Assembly (NCBI RefSeq): GCF_003626535.1 | Contig: NZ_RBAL01000002.1 | Coordinates: forward strand, 1-64,000 | DNA length: 64,000 nucleotides | Direction of reading: 5' to 3' | From: Streptomyces hoynatensis | GTDB taxonomy: Bacteria > Actinomycetota > Actinomycetes > Streptomycetales > Streptomycetaceae | Part shown: positions 42,198 through 51,410 of the stretch, piece after piece | Layout of the letters: every line of letters begins with the position of its first letter | Numbering within the stretch: position 1 is the first letter of the stretch | Made by a program: the position numbers and the translations under genes | The notes under the pieces: generated by a model | The model's input: the letters and a program-made list of their open reading frames with translations, nothing else | Told to the model about the DNA's origin: nothing | Databases searched by the model: none

Positions 42198-42686
42198 AGG
42201 AAATCCGCGGCCCTCGCCCTGCTGCCCGCCGCGCTGCTCGCCACGGGCGCCCTGACCGGGCAGGCGGCGGCACAGTCAGGGCTGGTGCTGGAAAACGTCG
42301 CCCATCAGGGATTCGTCCTCGACAACGACGCGGGCGGCGGAGAGGATTCCGGCGTCCTGGCCTACGACCGCAACGGCGGCCCGAACCAGCTGTGGAAGGT
42401 GAGCCCGGAAGGCGGCAATCCGGTCCAGATCATCCAGCGGGTCGGCGGCCGGGAACTGTGTGCCGCCGCCGTGTTCAACGGCGTTGCCGACGTCTCCATG
42501 CAAGATTGTGAGAACAGCGGCGGCGTCACGCACTGGCAGGAAATCCAGGTGGCGGGCAATCGGTGGGTCTACCGGAACTCCGCCACCCAGACCTGCATCG
42601 CGGCCACCCGGCCGAATGCGCCCGTCGAACTCGTCGACTGCGTATTCGGGGACCAGGAACAGCAGTGGGTGAAAAGAGCCGGGTGA
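42150..42686 (+). CDS. Secreted ricin-type (beta-trefoil) lectin-like protein
   Basis: The 178-residue preprotein has a signal peptide with an unusually long basic n-region made of MRKP repeats, a hydrophobic core (SAALALLPAALLATGALTG) and a cut after AAA near residue 40. The mature part is one ricin-type trefoil with QW-type endings (NQLWKVSP, THWQEIQVAG, QEQQWVKR) and Cys pairs around ELCAAA/MQDCEN and TCIAA/VDCVFG. It probably binds a sugar polymer, since no catalytic domain is attached. The ATG at 42150 fits GAGAGGA spacing; ATG 42141 is too close. Confidence 0.8.
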   Translation: MRKPMRKPMRKPVRATRKSAALALLPAALLATGALTGQAAAQSGLVLENVAHQGFVLDNDAGGGEDSGVLAYDRNGGPNQLWKVSPEGGNPVQIIQRVGGRELCAAAVFNGVADVSMQDCENSGGVTHWQEIQVAGNRWVYRNSATQTCIAATRPNAPVELVDCVFGDQEQQWVKRAG

Positions 42687-42719
42687 GAAGCCGGAGAAGC
42701 CGGAGAAGGAGGGGTAGCC

Positions 42720-42790
42720 GGTAGGTCCCGAAGGCGGAGCAAGCCGGTAGGTCCCGAGGCCGGGGAAGGCGGTACGTCCTGCCCGTCCGT
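42720..42790. repeat. 26-bp imperfect tandem repeat
   Basis: Three copies of a unit beginning GTAGGTCCCGAAGGCGGAGC (with variants GTAGGTCCCGAGGCC and GTACGTCCTG) follow the lectin gene. Short AGCCGGAGA repeats precede them. Confidence 0.6.
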
Positions 42791-42811
42791 GGGAAAAGGG
42801 GGGTGGCCGTT

Positions 42812-42837
42812 CCGGGGGCCCGAGCACGGGCCCCGGG
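42812..42837. terminator. Bidirectional terminator hairpin
   Basis: CCGGGGGCCCG and CGGGCCCCGGG pair across an AGCA loop. The hairpin is located 27 bases before the stop of the convergent small gene. Confidence 0.65.
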
Positions 42838-42863
42838 ACGGCACGGTCGCCTGAACGCCCTGC

Positions 42864-43130
42864 TCAGGCGGCCACGAGCAGGCTGCGGACCAGCCGGCAG
42901 GTCGTCGTCGACGGCGGGTGGACGTCGATGCGCTCGGCGGTGCGGCGTATGACCTCGTTCCTGGCCTGCTGCCGGGTGTACACGCCCGTGTCGAGAAGGG
43001 CGATGGCAAGGCGCATCGCCTTCAGCCGCCGATTGTGCGCGATGTACCACTCGCGCGGCATGCCCGCCGGAAGCGGCTTCCTGGGAAGAGACGTCGTGGA
43101 AAGAGACCTCGTGGTGAGTTTCGCTGGCAT
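42864..43130 (-). CDS. Conserved small Streptomyces protein
   Basis: The 88-residue basic protein has a Ser/Thr-rich start and a helical core, MPREWYIAHNRRLKAMRLAIALLDTGVY, followed by RQQARNEVIRRTAERIDVHPPSTTTCRLVRSLL. I remember near-identical small proteins in many Streptomyces genomes without assigned function. The RRTAxRIxVHPPSxxTxRLV pattern could bind nucleic acid, but this is a guess. GAGGAGG precedes the ATG at 43130. Confidence 0.85.
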   Translation of the reverse strand: MPAKLTTRSLSTTSLPRKPLPAGMPREWYIAHNRRLKAMRLAIALLDTGVYTRQQARNEVIRRTAERIDVHPPSTTTCRLVRSLLVAA

Positions 43131-43364
43131 GGGCGACCTCCTCGACCTGGGATGAGCCCTCAACGCGTACGTCCAGAATACCGCCGGGCACTGACAATCG
43201 GCGCGGGCCGCAAGGTATTTCGAGGTGCCGCCCGGGGCGGTGGACGGCCTTTCCCGGGCGAGCGGGAGCGGAAAACCGTGACGGCCTTTTCGGCGCCCCC
43301 GGGGACGGGGACGGAAGGGGTCCCTCACGAAGAGGCGTCCCCCGCGTCCGCTCCCGTTCCGGAC

Positions 43365-44015
43365 TCAGCGGGCCGCGGTCATGCCCCCGGCGATCCTCGT
43401 GGCGAGTTCGCGGGCGCGGTCGTGGGCGTCGGCCATGGATGCCTCGTGCTTGGGAAGCAGCGCGGCCAGCGCCGGCTCGTGCGGGGCCATGGTCAGCTCG
43501 GGGATCACCGTGGTGACGTCGAGGCCGAGCATGTCCTGGTGGCCGAGCAGCACCTGAAGGATGGGTATGACGTAGTCGAAGCCGTGCCGGGGAGCGCCGG
43601 GGCCGTAGCTGCCGCCCCGCGCCGAGATCACCACGGCCGGACGCCCGGCAACGCGCGAGGGCCCTTCGTGGCTGACGGTGCGGCCGAAGACGATGATCTG
43701 GTCGAGCCAGGCCTTGAACACCGACGGCATCGTCAGGTTGTACATCGGCACCGTGAAGAGGTAGGCGCCCGCGCCGAGGAATTCCTCGATCAGCGCGTCC
43801 TGCGTCGCGGCTGCGGCGGCCTGTTCCTCGGTGTACTCGGCGGGGTCGGTTTCGCGTGCCGTGATGCCGGCCGCGCTGATGTGGGGCACGGGCGCGGCGG
43901 CGAGGTCGCGGTGCACGACCTTGCCGTCCCAGCCTTCGAGGAAGGACCTGGCGACCTGGCGGGAGACCGAGACCTCGCCGAGCGAGGAGGAGTCGATGTG
44001 CAGCAGGTAGGACAT
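43365..44015 (-). CDS. azoR: FMN-dependent NADH-azoreductase / flavodoxin-fold quinone reductase
   Basis: The 216-residue protein is an AzoR-type flavodoxin-fold oxidoreductase: LLHIDSSSLGEVSVSRQVARSF with the FMN-phosphate loop, YLFTVPMYNLTMPSVFKAWLDQIIVFGRTV and the VISARGGSYGPG loop. It reduces quinones or azo compounds with NADH. GAAGGGAA precedes the ATG at 44015. It is divergent from an HxlR regulator, the common quinone-stress arrangement. Confidence 0.93.
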   Translation of the reverse strand: MSYLLHIDSSSLGEVSVSRQVARSFLEGWDGKVVHRDLAAAPVPHISAAGITARETDPAEYTEEQAAAAATQDALIEEFLGAGAYLFTVPMYNLTMPSVFKAWLDQIIVFGRTVSHEGPSRVAGRPAVVISARGGSYGPGAPRHGFDYVIPILQVLLGHQDMLGLDVTTVIPELTMAPHEPALAALLPKHEASMADAHDRARELATRIAGGMTAAR

Positions 44016-44158
44016 GGGCTGGTTCCCTTCACAGTGGAGTGAGAGCGTGCTTCGCCGATCCCGGAGCGGGAGGTGGCCGTGGCCGCGGCCGGGTGGGCGG
44101 GCGCCCGTGGGCGTTACATACTGGTAGTGCGGTTGCACCCGGAGGAGAGGAATTCGAG

Positions 44159-44581
44159 ATGGCGTCGGCGCGACGGATAAGCGGCCCGTGCCAGGCCTGG
44201 CCGGAGGACAGCGCCTTCATCCGTGAGGTGCTCGATCGCATCGGCGACAAGTGGACGGTGCTGACCATCGGCACCCTGAGCGCCGGCGCGATGCGCTACT
44301 CCGACCTGCAGGCGAGCATCCCGGGGATCTCCCAGCGGATGCTGACCCAGACGCTGAAGCATCTTGAGCGCGACGGCCTGATCACCAGGACCGCGTACGC
44401 CGAGGTTCCGCCGCGGGTGGAGTACGCGTTGACGGACCTAGGCAGGTCGCTGAGGGACGCGGTGGTGGCGCTGGCCGGCTGGGCCGCCGCCCACCACGGC
44501 GAGATCGCCCGCAACCGGGCCGCCAGCGAGCTGACCGGGGTCGGCCGGGGCAAGGCCGCGCTCAGGGCGTCGGCAGACTGA
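44159..44581 (+). CDS. HxlR-family regulator
   Basis: The 140-residue winged-helix protein shows the HxlR core: FIREVLDRIGDKWTVLTIGTLS, MRYSDLQASIPGISQRMLTQTLKHLERDGLITRTAYAEVPPRVEYALTDLGRSL. One Cys near the N-terminus (GPCQAW) could be the redox-sensing residue used by some members. GGAGGAGAGG precedes the ATG. The TACATACTGGTAGT stretch upstream may be its operator. It probably controls the divergent azoreductase gene. Confidence 0.92.
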   Translation: MASARRISGPCQAWPEDSAFIREVLDRIGDKWTVLTIGTLSAGAMRYSDLQASIPGISQRMLTQTLKHLERDGLITRTAYAEVPPRVEYALTDLGRSLRDAVVALAGWAAAHHGEIARNRAASELTGVGRGKAALRASAD

Positions 44582-44864
44582 GGCGCCGGTGGCGCTCGTC
44601 GGGCCACGGCGCCGGGCGCATCGCCCGCGGCCACCTGCTCCGGCAGCCGGCCGTGAACCGGGACCTCCCGGATGCCCGGGTCGGCCCCCCGGCGGTCCGG
44701 TCGCCGCGCGCTCGCGGTCCGGGCTCGCCCGCTCAACCATCGTCCTCACCACCTCACTCGGAGTGCGTAACACCATCATGAGTGAGTAAGGGAGGGCCTG
44801 CAAAAGGCACTTTCATGTGCGTGTGCGCCGCCCGGCGGGCACGGCATGCCCTGCCGGGAACCCG

Positions 44865-47273
44865 TCACGGGCTCTCCGACACCCGAGGGATCGCAGGTGC
44901 AGCGGCACCTGTGGCGTCGTCAGCGCCGATCCTGAACCCGTTCTCGAAGTCGTCCGCATACGGGTTGGGGCCGAGCACGCTGTTCGCGTACTGGTTGAGG
45001 TTGGTCCACCTGGCGGGGTTGCGCGTCGGGCCGGGACGCCCGTCCGGAGGATCGTCGATGTCCTCGGCTCCGGCGGTGCGCGCGGCATCGGCTATCAGGA
45101 GCTTGGCGGGGAGCCGGTCCCAGTTTTTCAAGCCCCTGAGTTCCTCGTCCTGCGCGGCGCTGATCTGTTCTTGCACGTGCCCTGCGTACATCTCGGCCCC
45201 GGTCTTGAACGGCCATGTCACGGGGCCGATCGCGTCATGCCACGGAAGCGTCCCCACGAAGTCGAACGTGAGCTTCGCCGCGTTGGCCAAGGCCAGCCGC
45301 CCCTCAAGTTCCCCGGTGTCCGCGGAGCTCTGCGCGTGGGCCGCGGTTCCCGCGATGAGCCCGATCCCGTGGAGGTCGGCCCCAATGCCGCCGCCTCGCG
45401 CGAAAGCGCTGCGTGCGGTGTCGTATTCCCATTGCGAGAGATTTTGGAAGAAGTTGTCCCTGATGTCTGTCGGCGTGTTGCTCATGAGGGAGAAAAGGCT
45501 ATTCCGGTCCTCCGACGAGAGATCGAACCCGTAGCGGTAATCCGTGCCGTTAATCCTGTGGCGCTCGCCAGGGTCCCATGGGGTGGTGTCGCTCCCCGAC
45601 CCTGCCCTTGAAATAAAGTCCTGGTGCCTGGCGATGGTGTCGCCGATGACGCGTTCGAGGTGGGAGTGGGATTCCGAGGGCTCGCCGGTAACGAGGATGC
45701 CTCGGATGCCGTCCGGGTTGTCGGCGGCGTACGTCAGTACGTTGTATGCAGCATGGACGTACTTCTCCATCTCCGGACTGTCCTCATCGAGTCCGTCGGG
45801 GGGAAGGGTTCCGTTCTCGACCAGGCTTGCCACGCCTCGGCTGTCATCCCAGCGCAGCCCGAGCAGTTCGCCGGGAAACCCGCCGTCGCTCAGCAGTTCC
45901 ACCGAGGCCGCCCGGTTCAGCGCCGCGGCCATGAGCATGCCGCTGGCGCCGGTGTTGGGCAGATTCGTGTGTTCCTGGAGTTGTTCCTGGCTGAAGACGG
46001 CCGCATGGGCCAGGCTCTTGGAGAACTCCTCGCCCGACGCCACTGTGGCCTCTTCCATGAGCCCGCCGAAACCGTTGAACATTTCGACGCTCTTGAGGAA
46101 CGCCGGGCTGAAGGCCCTGCCCTGCCAGCTCTCCCGGTAGTCCTGTACGAAGAAGCCGATCGAGTCGGGCAGGTCGACCTGCCTGTTTCCCAGGACGGGG
46201 GAGTATCCGCCGATGTCCGGGTTGCACATCATCATGACGCCGTTGGCGACGTTCCGTTTCGCGTTCGTGAGCGGCGCCAAGCCGGTCAGCTGCCCCAGCC
46301 GGGCCAGGGACGTGTGGTCCAGGGCGCCGTAGAACGCATCCAGGTAGGCGAGTTCCGCGGGCGACAGGTTCCGGTCCGCGTCGCCGCCTGCGACCGGGTC
46401 GCCGTAGATTCCCCCGGCGATCGAGGCCAGGCCCTGGGTGTACAGCTCCAGCAGTTCGATGTCCGGGGTCTTCTTCCCGAGTTCTGCCCGGAGTTCCGTG
46501 GCGGCGAACCGTGCCATCGCCGGGGTGGCGAACAAGGTGAACGGGCCCTCGCCCAGTTCGTAGCCCAGCTCGGCCAGCTCGGCCGCCTCTGCCGACAGCC
46601 GGCGGCGGTAGGCGAGGATCTCCTCGTCGATCTCCGCGCAGGCGCGGTTGGCGTCGTCCGCCGCGTTCCGCAGGTGCGTGGCCCGTATCGACTCGTAGAG
46701 GCTCGAAGGGAGCCAGTAGACCGCGGTGCCGGGCGTGCCGTGGGAAACCTCCGCGGCGACGGACCGGTTGCCGTAGTCGACGAACAGCGGGACGCGGCTC
46801 GCGGCCGGGTTGTCCTGCCGCGCGGCGACGGCCGTCTCCAGCGCGGAGTTCCACCCCTCATACTCGGCGGCGTACGCCTGAAGGTGCCGGCCGTATTGCC
46901 AGTCCAGCCACCGGATGTGCTCCAGGGCCTTCTTGTCTGCGTCGATGGCGAGGTTCATGCCGTTGACGATGTGGCGGACCACGCGGTCGATGTCCGTGCC
47001 GCCGCGCCGCAGGCCGCGGTAGGTCTCGTCGATGCGGCCGTTCTCGTCGACGAGGGGCGCGCCGTTCCGGCCTCCCGCGCCGGCGGACGCCCGGGTGGCG
47101 GCCTCGGCGAGGTCGCCTGCGCTCTCGGCCTCACCGGCGGCCCGGGCGTAGCGGGCGGCGATGTCGGCCATGTGCTCGGTGTCGAGCTCGGCGGAGAACG
47201 CGCGCTGCGTCTCCCAAGGCCGCTTGCCGGCTCTGGCTTCCACCTCGGCCTTGGTAAAGGGGCGATAGGACAC
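44865..47273 (-). CDS. Large uncharacterised protein of a type VII-secretion-type pair
   Basis: The 802-residue protein is mostly helical and polar, with no signal peptide and no clear membrane segment. Recognisable blocks are an N-terminal helical region, a central LSPAELAYLDAFYGALDHTSLARLGQL stretch, SVEMFNGFGGLMEEA, TNLPNTGASGMLMAAALNRAASVELL, and a C-terminal half with KLTFDFVGTLPWHDAIGPVTW. I recall similar large proteins next to small ESX-type genes in Streptomyces (DUF6571-like), but I cannot assign a domain securely. The GTG at 47273 has GAGGAG at ideal distance and is preferred over 47282. Its partner is the small gene just upstream. Confidence 0.75.
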   Translation of the reverse strand: MSYRPFTKAEVEARAGKRPWETQRAFSAELDTEHMADIAARYARAAGEAESAGDLAEAATRASAGAGGRNGAPLVDENGRIDETYRGLRRGGTDIDRVVRHIVNGMNLAIDADKKALEHIRWLDWQYGRHLQAYAAEYEGWNSALETAVAARQDNPAASRVPLFVDYGNRSVAAEVSHGTPGTAVYWLPSSLYESIRATHLRNAADDANRACAEIDEEILAYRRRLSAEAAELAELGYELGEGPFTLFATPAMARFAATELRAELGKKTPDIELLELYTQGLASIAGGIYGDPVAGGDADRNLSPAELAYLDAFYGALDHTSLARLGQLTGLAPLTNAKRNVANGVMMMCNPDIGGYSPVLGNRQVDLPDSIGFFVQDYRESWQGRAFSPAFLKSVEMFNGFGGLMEEATVASGEEFSKSLAHAAVFSQEQLQEHTNLPNTGASGMLMAAALNRAASVELLSDGGFPGELLGLRWDDSRGVASLVENGTLPPDGLDEDSPEMEKYVHAAYNVLTYAADNPDGIRGILVTGEPSESHSHLERVIGDTIARHQDFISRAGSGSDTTPWDPGERHRINGTDYRYGFDLSSEDRNSLFSLMSNTPTDIRDNFFQNLSQWEYDTARSAFARGGGIGADLHGIGLIAGTAAHAQSSADTGELEGRLALANAAKLTFDFVGTLPWHDAIGPVTWPFKTGAEMYAGHVQEQISAAQDEELRGLKNWDRLPAKLLIADAARTAGAEDIDDPPDGRPGPTRNPARWTNLNQYANSVLGPNPYADDFENGFRIGADDATGAAAPAIPRVSESP

Positions 47274-47305
47274 CGGGATCACTCCTCCCCGTCGGCTCGC
47301 AGGCG

Positions 47306-47644
47306 CTACATACTGTCCGCGATGGCCCGATCCGCGAGCGTGGACGCCGAGCCCAGCGCCTCGGTGGCCGTCGCGTCCATCTCCTCGCCGGTGGCCGCGA
47401 CGGCCGAATCCGCGGCCGCCATGGAGTCTCGTCCCTGTGCGGCCTGGGCGAGACTTCTCGCCTGAGTGTCACGCACCGTCGCCAGCGCCGCGGGAAAGGC
47501 GCCGGCGCCCGCGTACGCCGCATCGTCGATCCGGACCCTGCGCAGGCTGTCCCCGGCCTCCTCGGCAGCATCGGCGGTGATGCCGTTGCGCCGCGCCCCT
47601 TCGCGGAAGCCCTCGGGAAGGTAGTACAGGCCGTCTGCCGACAT
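47306..47644 (-). CDS. Small ESX/EspC-like helical protein
   Basis: The 112-residue Ala-rich helical protein (GLYYLPEGFREGARRNGITADAAEEAG, then repeated helices ending in DSM) has the size of ESX-type small substrates. It sits 32 bases upstream of the large partner gene, in the same orientation. GGAAGGGGC precedes the ATG at 47644. By analogy to EspC-type and WXG100 proteins it may form a secreted heterodimer with the large protein, but the WXG motif is absent. Confidence 0.65.
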   Translation of the reverse strand: MSADGLYYLPEGFREGARRNGITADAAEEAGDSLRRVRIDDAAYAGAGAFPAALATVRDTQARSLAQAAQGRDSMAAADSAVAATGEEMDATATEALGSASTLADRAIADSM

Positions 47645-47829
47645 GGTGCTTGCCCCTTCCCCCGGTGTCCCCCAACACTCCCCGCTCTTACCCGGTTTCC
47701 CGGTACCGAGTGCCGATACGACCGTAGCCCCGGACCGGCCGCGGCACACGGTCTTCGTCGCACATCCGCGGCGCGGCCCGGCGGGTTTCGGCCAGGGGCC
47801 CGGCGGTGGCCGGGCCGGGCGGGGGCGGG

Positions 47830-48621
47830 TCAGTGGTGGTGGCCGTGGCGGCCGAGGGTTGCCACCGGGGTGGCGCCGGGGCGGGTCCACTGGGGAACGG
47901 GACGGCTGGTCGGGCCCCAGGTGGCGTTGCCCTCGGCGTCCGAGCGCCAGTACCAGCAGGCGTGGCGCCCCTCGGGCCAGCCCTCGGGCTTGTCCTCCCA
48001 GTCCTCGCCGCGGCCGTAGGGCGTCATGTCGAGCAGGGCCAGGGCGATGTTGGCCGGCTCGTTGCCGCGGCCCGTCGTGGAGTAGGTGAGGAACACCCGG
48101 TCCCCCTCGCGCAGGAAGCAGGTGAGGTAGCCCATCGCCCCGCCGACCGGCTCGTCCAGGCCGCGCACCGAGTACCAGGGCTGGGTGTAGCCCATGAACT
48201 CCACGAAGGGGGCGACCTCCGCCCAGGCGCCCGTGGTCAGGATGGCGAACGAGACGCCGCGGGCGTTGAGGTAGACCGCGTCCCGCAGGTGCCAGGCCGC
48301 GGTGGTGCAGCCCTCGCACTGGCCCTGGTGGGGCGCGCCGTCGTGCCACATGTGCTTGTAGACCAGCAGCTCGTCCCGGCCCTGGAACAGGTCGAGGAAC
48401 GGGACCGGTCCTTCGGCCCCGACGACCTCCACCGTTCCGTCGAACTCCACCATCGGCAGCCGGCGGCGGGCCGCGGCGAGGGCGTCGCCCTGGCGGGTGT
48501 GGGCCTTCTCGCGGACCAGGAGCTCCTCGCGGGCGGCCCGCCAGGTGGCCAGGTCGACGATGGGCGGGCGGCCGGGCAGCGCGGTGCCGGAAGCCTGCGG
48601 CTCCTGCGGCGTCCTCGTCAT
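47830..48621 (-). CDS. DUF899 thioredoxin-fold protein
   Basis: The 263-residue protein matches DUF899: LATWRAAREELLVREKAHTRQGDALAAARRRLPMVEFD, LLVYKHMWH, a CxxC motif in GQCEGCTTAAWHL, FAILTTGAWAEVAPFVEFMGYTQPWYS and TYSTTGRGNE. The fold is thioredoxin-like, and the CxxC suggests redox function; the physiological role is unknown. A His-rich end (GRHGHHH) could bind metal. AGGAAC precedes the ATG at 48621. Confidence 0.92.
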   Translation of the reverse strand: MTRTPQEPQASGTALPGRPPIVDLATWRAAREELLVREKAHTRQGDALAAARRRLPMVEFDGTVEVVGAEGPVPFLDLFQGRDELLVYKHMWHDGAPHQGQCEGCTTAAWHLRDAVYLNARGVSFAILTTGAWAEVAPFVEFMGYTQPWYSVRGLDEPVGGAMGYLTCFLREGDRVFLTYSTTGRGNEPANIALALLDMTPYGRGEDWEDKPEGWPEGRHACWYWRSDAEGNATWGPTSRPVPQWTRPGATPVATLGRHGHHH

Positions 48622-48779
48622 GATGTTCCTCCGGTGTCTCGGGCCGGGCGGCGTCGTGCGGCGCCCCACGGCGGTCACCAGAGCAGACTCGCGTCCGCGC
48701 CGGAACTCATCGCGGCGGGAAACGCCTGGAAACGCCCGCGGCGGTGCCACCGGGCCCGCGCGCCCGGCCGGGCCCGCGC

Positions 48780-48858
48780 GCCCCGGCCCGGTCCCGCGTC
48801 GCCCCGGCCCGGTCCCGCGTCGCCCCGGCCGGGCCCCGCGCCCCGGCCCGGTCTCGCG
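48780..48858. repeat. 21-bp tandem repeat
   Basis: A 21-bp unit starting GCCCCGGCCCGGTCCCGCGT occurs twice exactly (48780-48800, 48801-48821). Two partial or diverged copies follow. It lies between two genes transcribed leftwards. Confidence 0.85.
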
Positions 48859-48880
48859 GCCGGGCGCGGGCGTTGACGGG

Positions 48881-49579
48881 TCAGGACCAGGCGATCTCGC
48901 CCGTTCGGCCGACGAAGCGGCCGGAGCCGGCGCCCGGGGGCTCGGTGGCGAGGGCGACGATCGCGTCCGTTCCCTCGGTGACGGTCTGCGGACCGGTGTG
49001 GCCGTTGAGGTCGGTCGCCGTGTAGCCGGGGTCGGCGACGTTGACCCGGATGTCGCGAAGTGCCTTGGCGTACTGGGTGGTCAGCATGGTGAGCGCCGCC
49101 TTGGAGGCGGTGTACAGCGGGGCGATGACGGCGGATTCCGGCCGCCCCGGGTCGTGGGTGAAGGCGAGCGAGCCCATGCCGCTGCCGACGTTGACGATGA
49201 CCGGGTCGGCCGAGCGGCGCAGCAGCGGCAGGAAGGCCGTGGTCGTGCGGACCACGCCGGCGAGGTTGACGTCCAGGACGCGGAGGGCGTCGGCGCCGGT
49301 CAGCGAGCCGGGGTCGCCGGTGGGGCCGTGGATGCCGGCGTTGTTGACCAGGACGTCGACCCTGCCCTCGTGTGCGGCGACGTCCGCGGCCGCGGCGGTG
49401 ACCGACGCCTCGTCCGTCACGTCGATGGGCACGAACCGCGCCCCGAGCGCGGCGGCGGCCTCCGCGCCGCGCTCCGGGCTGCGGGCTCCCAGCAGCACGG
49501 TGTGGCCGAGGGCGAGGAGACGACGGGCGGTCTCGCGGCCGAGGCCCTTGTTGGCCCCGGTGATGAAGGTGATCGTCAT
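48881..49579 (-). CDS. Short-chain dehydrogenase/reductase
   Basis: The 232-residue classical SDR has the cofactor loop TGANKGLGRETARRLL, VPIDVTDEASV, the NNAG motif (VDVLVNNAGIHG), catalytic Ser in NVGSGMGSL and the YTASK motif with the Tyr-Lys pair. TITFITGANKG at the N-terminus and RVNVADPGYTATDLNG near the end are typical of carbonyl-reductase-like members. It is divergent from an XRE regulator with a 113-base gap. Confidence 0.94.
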   Translation of the reverse strand: MTITFITGANKGLGRETARRLLALGHTVLLGARSPERGAEAAAALGARFVPIDVTDEASVTAAAADVAAHEGRVDVLVNNAGIHGPTGDPGSLTGADALRVLDVNLAGVVRTTTAFLPLLRRSADPVIVNVGSGMGSLAFTHDPGRPESAVIAPLYTASKAALTMLTTQYAKALRDIRVNVADPGYTATDLNGHTGPQTVTEGTDAIVALATEPPGAGSGRFVGRTGEIAWS

Positions 49580-49692
49580 GCGGTCGATGGTCGTGCGGCC
49601 CGGGGCGCCCGGCCAGGGAAGCGCCGGCGGTAGGAACGGCCGTACCACCCTCGCCGCCGTCCGGGCGGAGGCACATGGGGGAGGATGAGGGC

Positions 49693-50601
49693 ATGACGAG
49701 CACACCCGGGGCGGGGCTGGGGGCGACGATCCGCGCGTGGCGCGATCGGCTGCCTCCCTCGGCCGCGGGGCTGCCGGTGAGCCGGACGCGCCGCGCGGCC
49801 GGGCTGCGCCGCGAGGAACTCGCCGAACTCGCCGGCGTCTCGGTCGACTACGTGGTGCGCCTGGAGCAGGGCCGGGCCACGACGCCCTCGGCCCCGGTGG
49901 TGGCGGCTCTGGCGCGCGCCCTGCGCCTGTCCCCGGCGGAGCGGGACCACCTGTACCGGCTGGCCCGCCTCGCCCCGCCGGCGGACGGCGCGATCCCCGG
50001 CCACCTCACCCCCGGCGTGCACCGCGTGCTCAGCCGGCTCGGGGACGCCGCGGCGGCCGTGTTCGCCGCGGACTGGGAGCTGATCTGGTGGAACCGCGGC
50101 TGGGCCGCGCTGCTCGGCGATCCCTCCGCCTCGCCCCCGCGGCTGCGCAACTTCGCCCGCGACCGGTTCCCGGTGGACGCGGGCCCCGCGCGACTGGCGC
50201 GGTGGCCGGTGACCGAACGCGACCCGGGCGCGACCGACGCGGCCGTCGTGTCGGACCTGCGCCGCGCCACCGGCCGCTTCCCCCGGGACCCGCGCCTGGC
50301 CGGGCTGATCCGCGAACTGCGCGCGGGCAACCGGCGGTTCGCGGAACTGTGGGCGACCGGGGCGGTGGCCGCCCACCGCGAGGACCACAAGACGATCCGG
50401 CATCCGGCCGTGGGTCCTGTCACCGTGGACTGCGACGTGCTGACCGAGGGCGAGGCCGAGCTGAAGATCGTGATCATGACGGCCGTGCCCGGCAGCGCGG
50501 ACGAGACCAGGCTGCGGCTCGCCGCGCTCGCCGGCCCTCCGGCCGCCCCCGCGGGGCGGGGCGGAGTGCACCCGCCCGCAAGGGGAACTCGTTCCCCCTG
50601 A
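49693..50601 (+). CDS. XRE-family regulator with MmyB-like ligand domain
   Basis: The 302-residue protein has an XRE helix-turn-helix (residues about 28-80: RTRRAAGLRREELAELAGVSVDYVVRLEQGR, then an ALRLSPAERDHLYRLA helix) and a PAS-like MmyB ligand domain (VFAADWELIWWNRGWAALLG, DPRLAGLIRELRAGNRRFAELWA, HPAVGPVTVDCDVL). Such regulators commonly sit divergent to an SDR gene, as here, and control it. GAGGATGAGGG precedes the ATG. Confidence 0.94.
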   Translation: MTSTPGAGLGATIRAWRDRLPPSAAGLPVSRTRRAAGLRREELAELAGVSVDYVVRLEQGRATTPSAPVVAALARALRLSPAERDHLYRLARLAPPADGAIPGHLTPGVHRVLSRLGDAAAAVFAADWELIWWNRGWAALLGDPSASPPRLRNFARDRFPVDAGPARLARWPVTERDPGATDAAVVSDLRRATGRFPRDPRLAGLIRELRAGNRRFAELWATGAVAAHREDHKTIRHPAVGPVTVDCDVLTEGEAELKIVIMTAVPGSADETRLRLAALAGPPAAPAGRGGVHPPARGTRSP

Positions 50602-50627
50602 GGCGAGTCACTGCCCGCCTGCGGAGT

Positions 50628-51410
50628 TCACTCCCCATAGACCGAGTAAGAGGTTTCCGCGTAATCCTGGCCGTCACTTCCGGCGGCGACGATGGATTCC
50701 GCATAGGGATAGCCGGGGTCGCTTTCCGCGGGCACCTGGAGGGTGAGCGAGAACCCGCCGGTCTCGTCCACGAGGACCGTCTCCGTGTTCATCTGCAGCC
50801 ACTCCCCGTACCAGCCGCCACCGGCCTCGTCGTACCGGTTGCTGTACCAGTACACGTCGATCAGTTCTCCCGGGGTGAATCCCGTGGCGGTGAGGGTGGT
50901 CAGCGAGCCCGGGCTTCCGTTGCCGGGGGCGAGACTCAACGCGGGAGCGCTCTCGCCCTCGTCCTCCTGGCTGTCCCACTCGCCCACCATGAACGCCCGC
51001 TGGGCCCGGTTCGCCCCGTCGTTGTACTGGGCGAACAGCATGTAGGGCTCCGCGCGGACCTCCGCCGAATCCGGCACGGTGGGGCTGAACGACACATTGC
51101 CTTCCGCGTCTGCGGTGTCGGTGCCGAGGATGATGTCCTCCGCGGCGCCGCCCGGCCAGTACAGCTCGACCTTTTCCCCGGGCGCGAAGGCGGAGCCGGT
51201 GACCTCGAAGGGCTGGCCGGCCTCGCCGGCGCCGGGGTCGACCGATATCTCCGGCGCGTCGGCCGAGTTCTTCTGTTCCCCGGATTCCTGCTGAATGGCG
51301 TTCGTCACCCATACCCCGACCGCAGTGGTGATCACCGCGCTGACGACGAGACCCGTCAGCCAGGCCATCAGCCTGCGGAAGGCGGTCCCACCCGAGCCTT
51401 CTGAAGCCAC
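50628..51410 (-). CDS. Membrane-anchored protein with two extracellular beta-sandwich repeats
   Basis: The 260-residue protein has a short cytoplasmic N-terminus, one membrane helix at about residues 12-34 (LMAWLTGLVVSAVITTAVGVWV) and an acidic exterior. Two related Ig-like repeats follow. Each contains a proline-glycine start (SVDPGAGEAGQPFEVTGSAF, SLAPGNGSPGSLTTLTATGF) and the pattern PGExVxxYW. These resemble bacterial cell-surface spacer domains. No enzyme motif is visible. The GTG at 51410 is preceded by GAGAGG. Confidence 0.75.
   Translation of the reverse strand: MASEGSGGTAFRRLMAWLTGLVVSAVITTAVGVWVTNAIQQESGEQKNSADAPEISVDPGAGEAGQPFEVTGSAFAPGEKVELYWPGGAAEDIILGTDTADAEGNVSFSPTVPDSAEVRAEPYMLFAQYNDGANRAQRAFMVGEWDSQEDEGESAPALSLAPGNGSPGSLTTLTATGFTPGELIDVYWYSNRYDEAGGGWYGEWLQMNTETVLVDETGGFSLTLQVPAESDPGYPYAESIVAAGSDGQDYAETSYSVYGE

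Noticed and set aside
44438..44803. 121-codon minus-strand frame beside the HxlR gene
   Set aside because: Most of it is antisense to the end of HxlR and Gly/Arg-rich. Only the first 25 residues look protein-like, and there is no ribosome-binding site.
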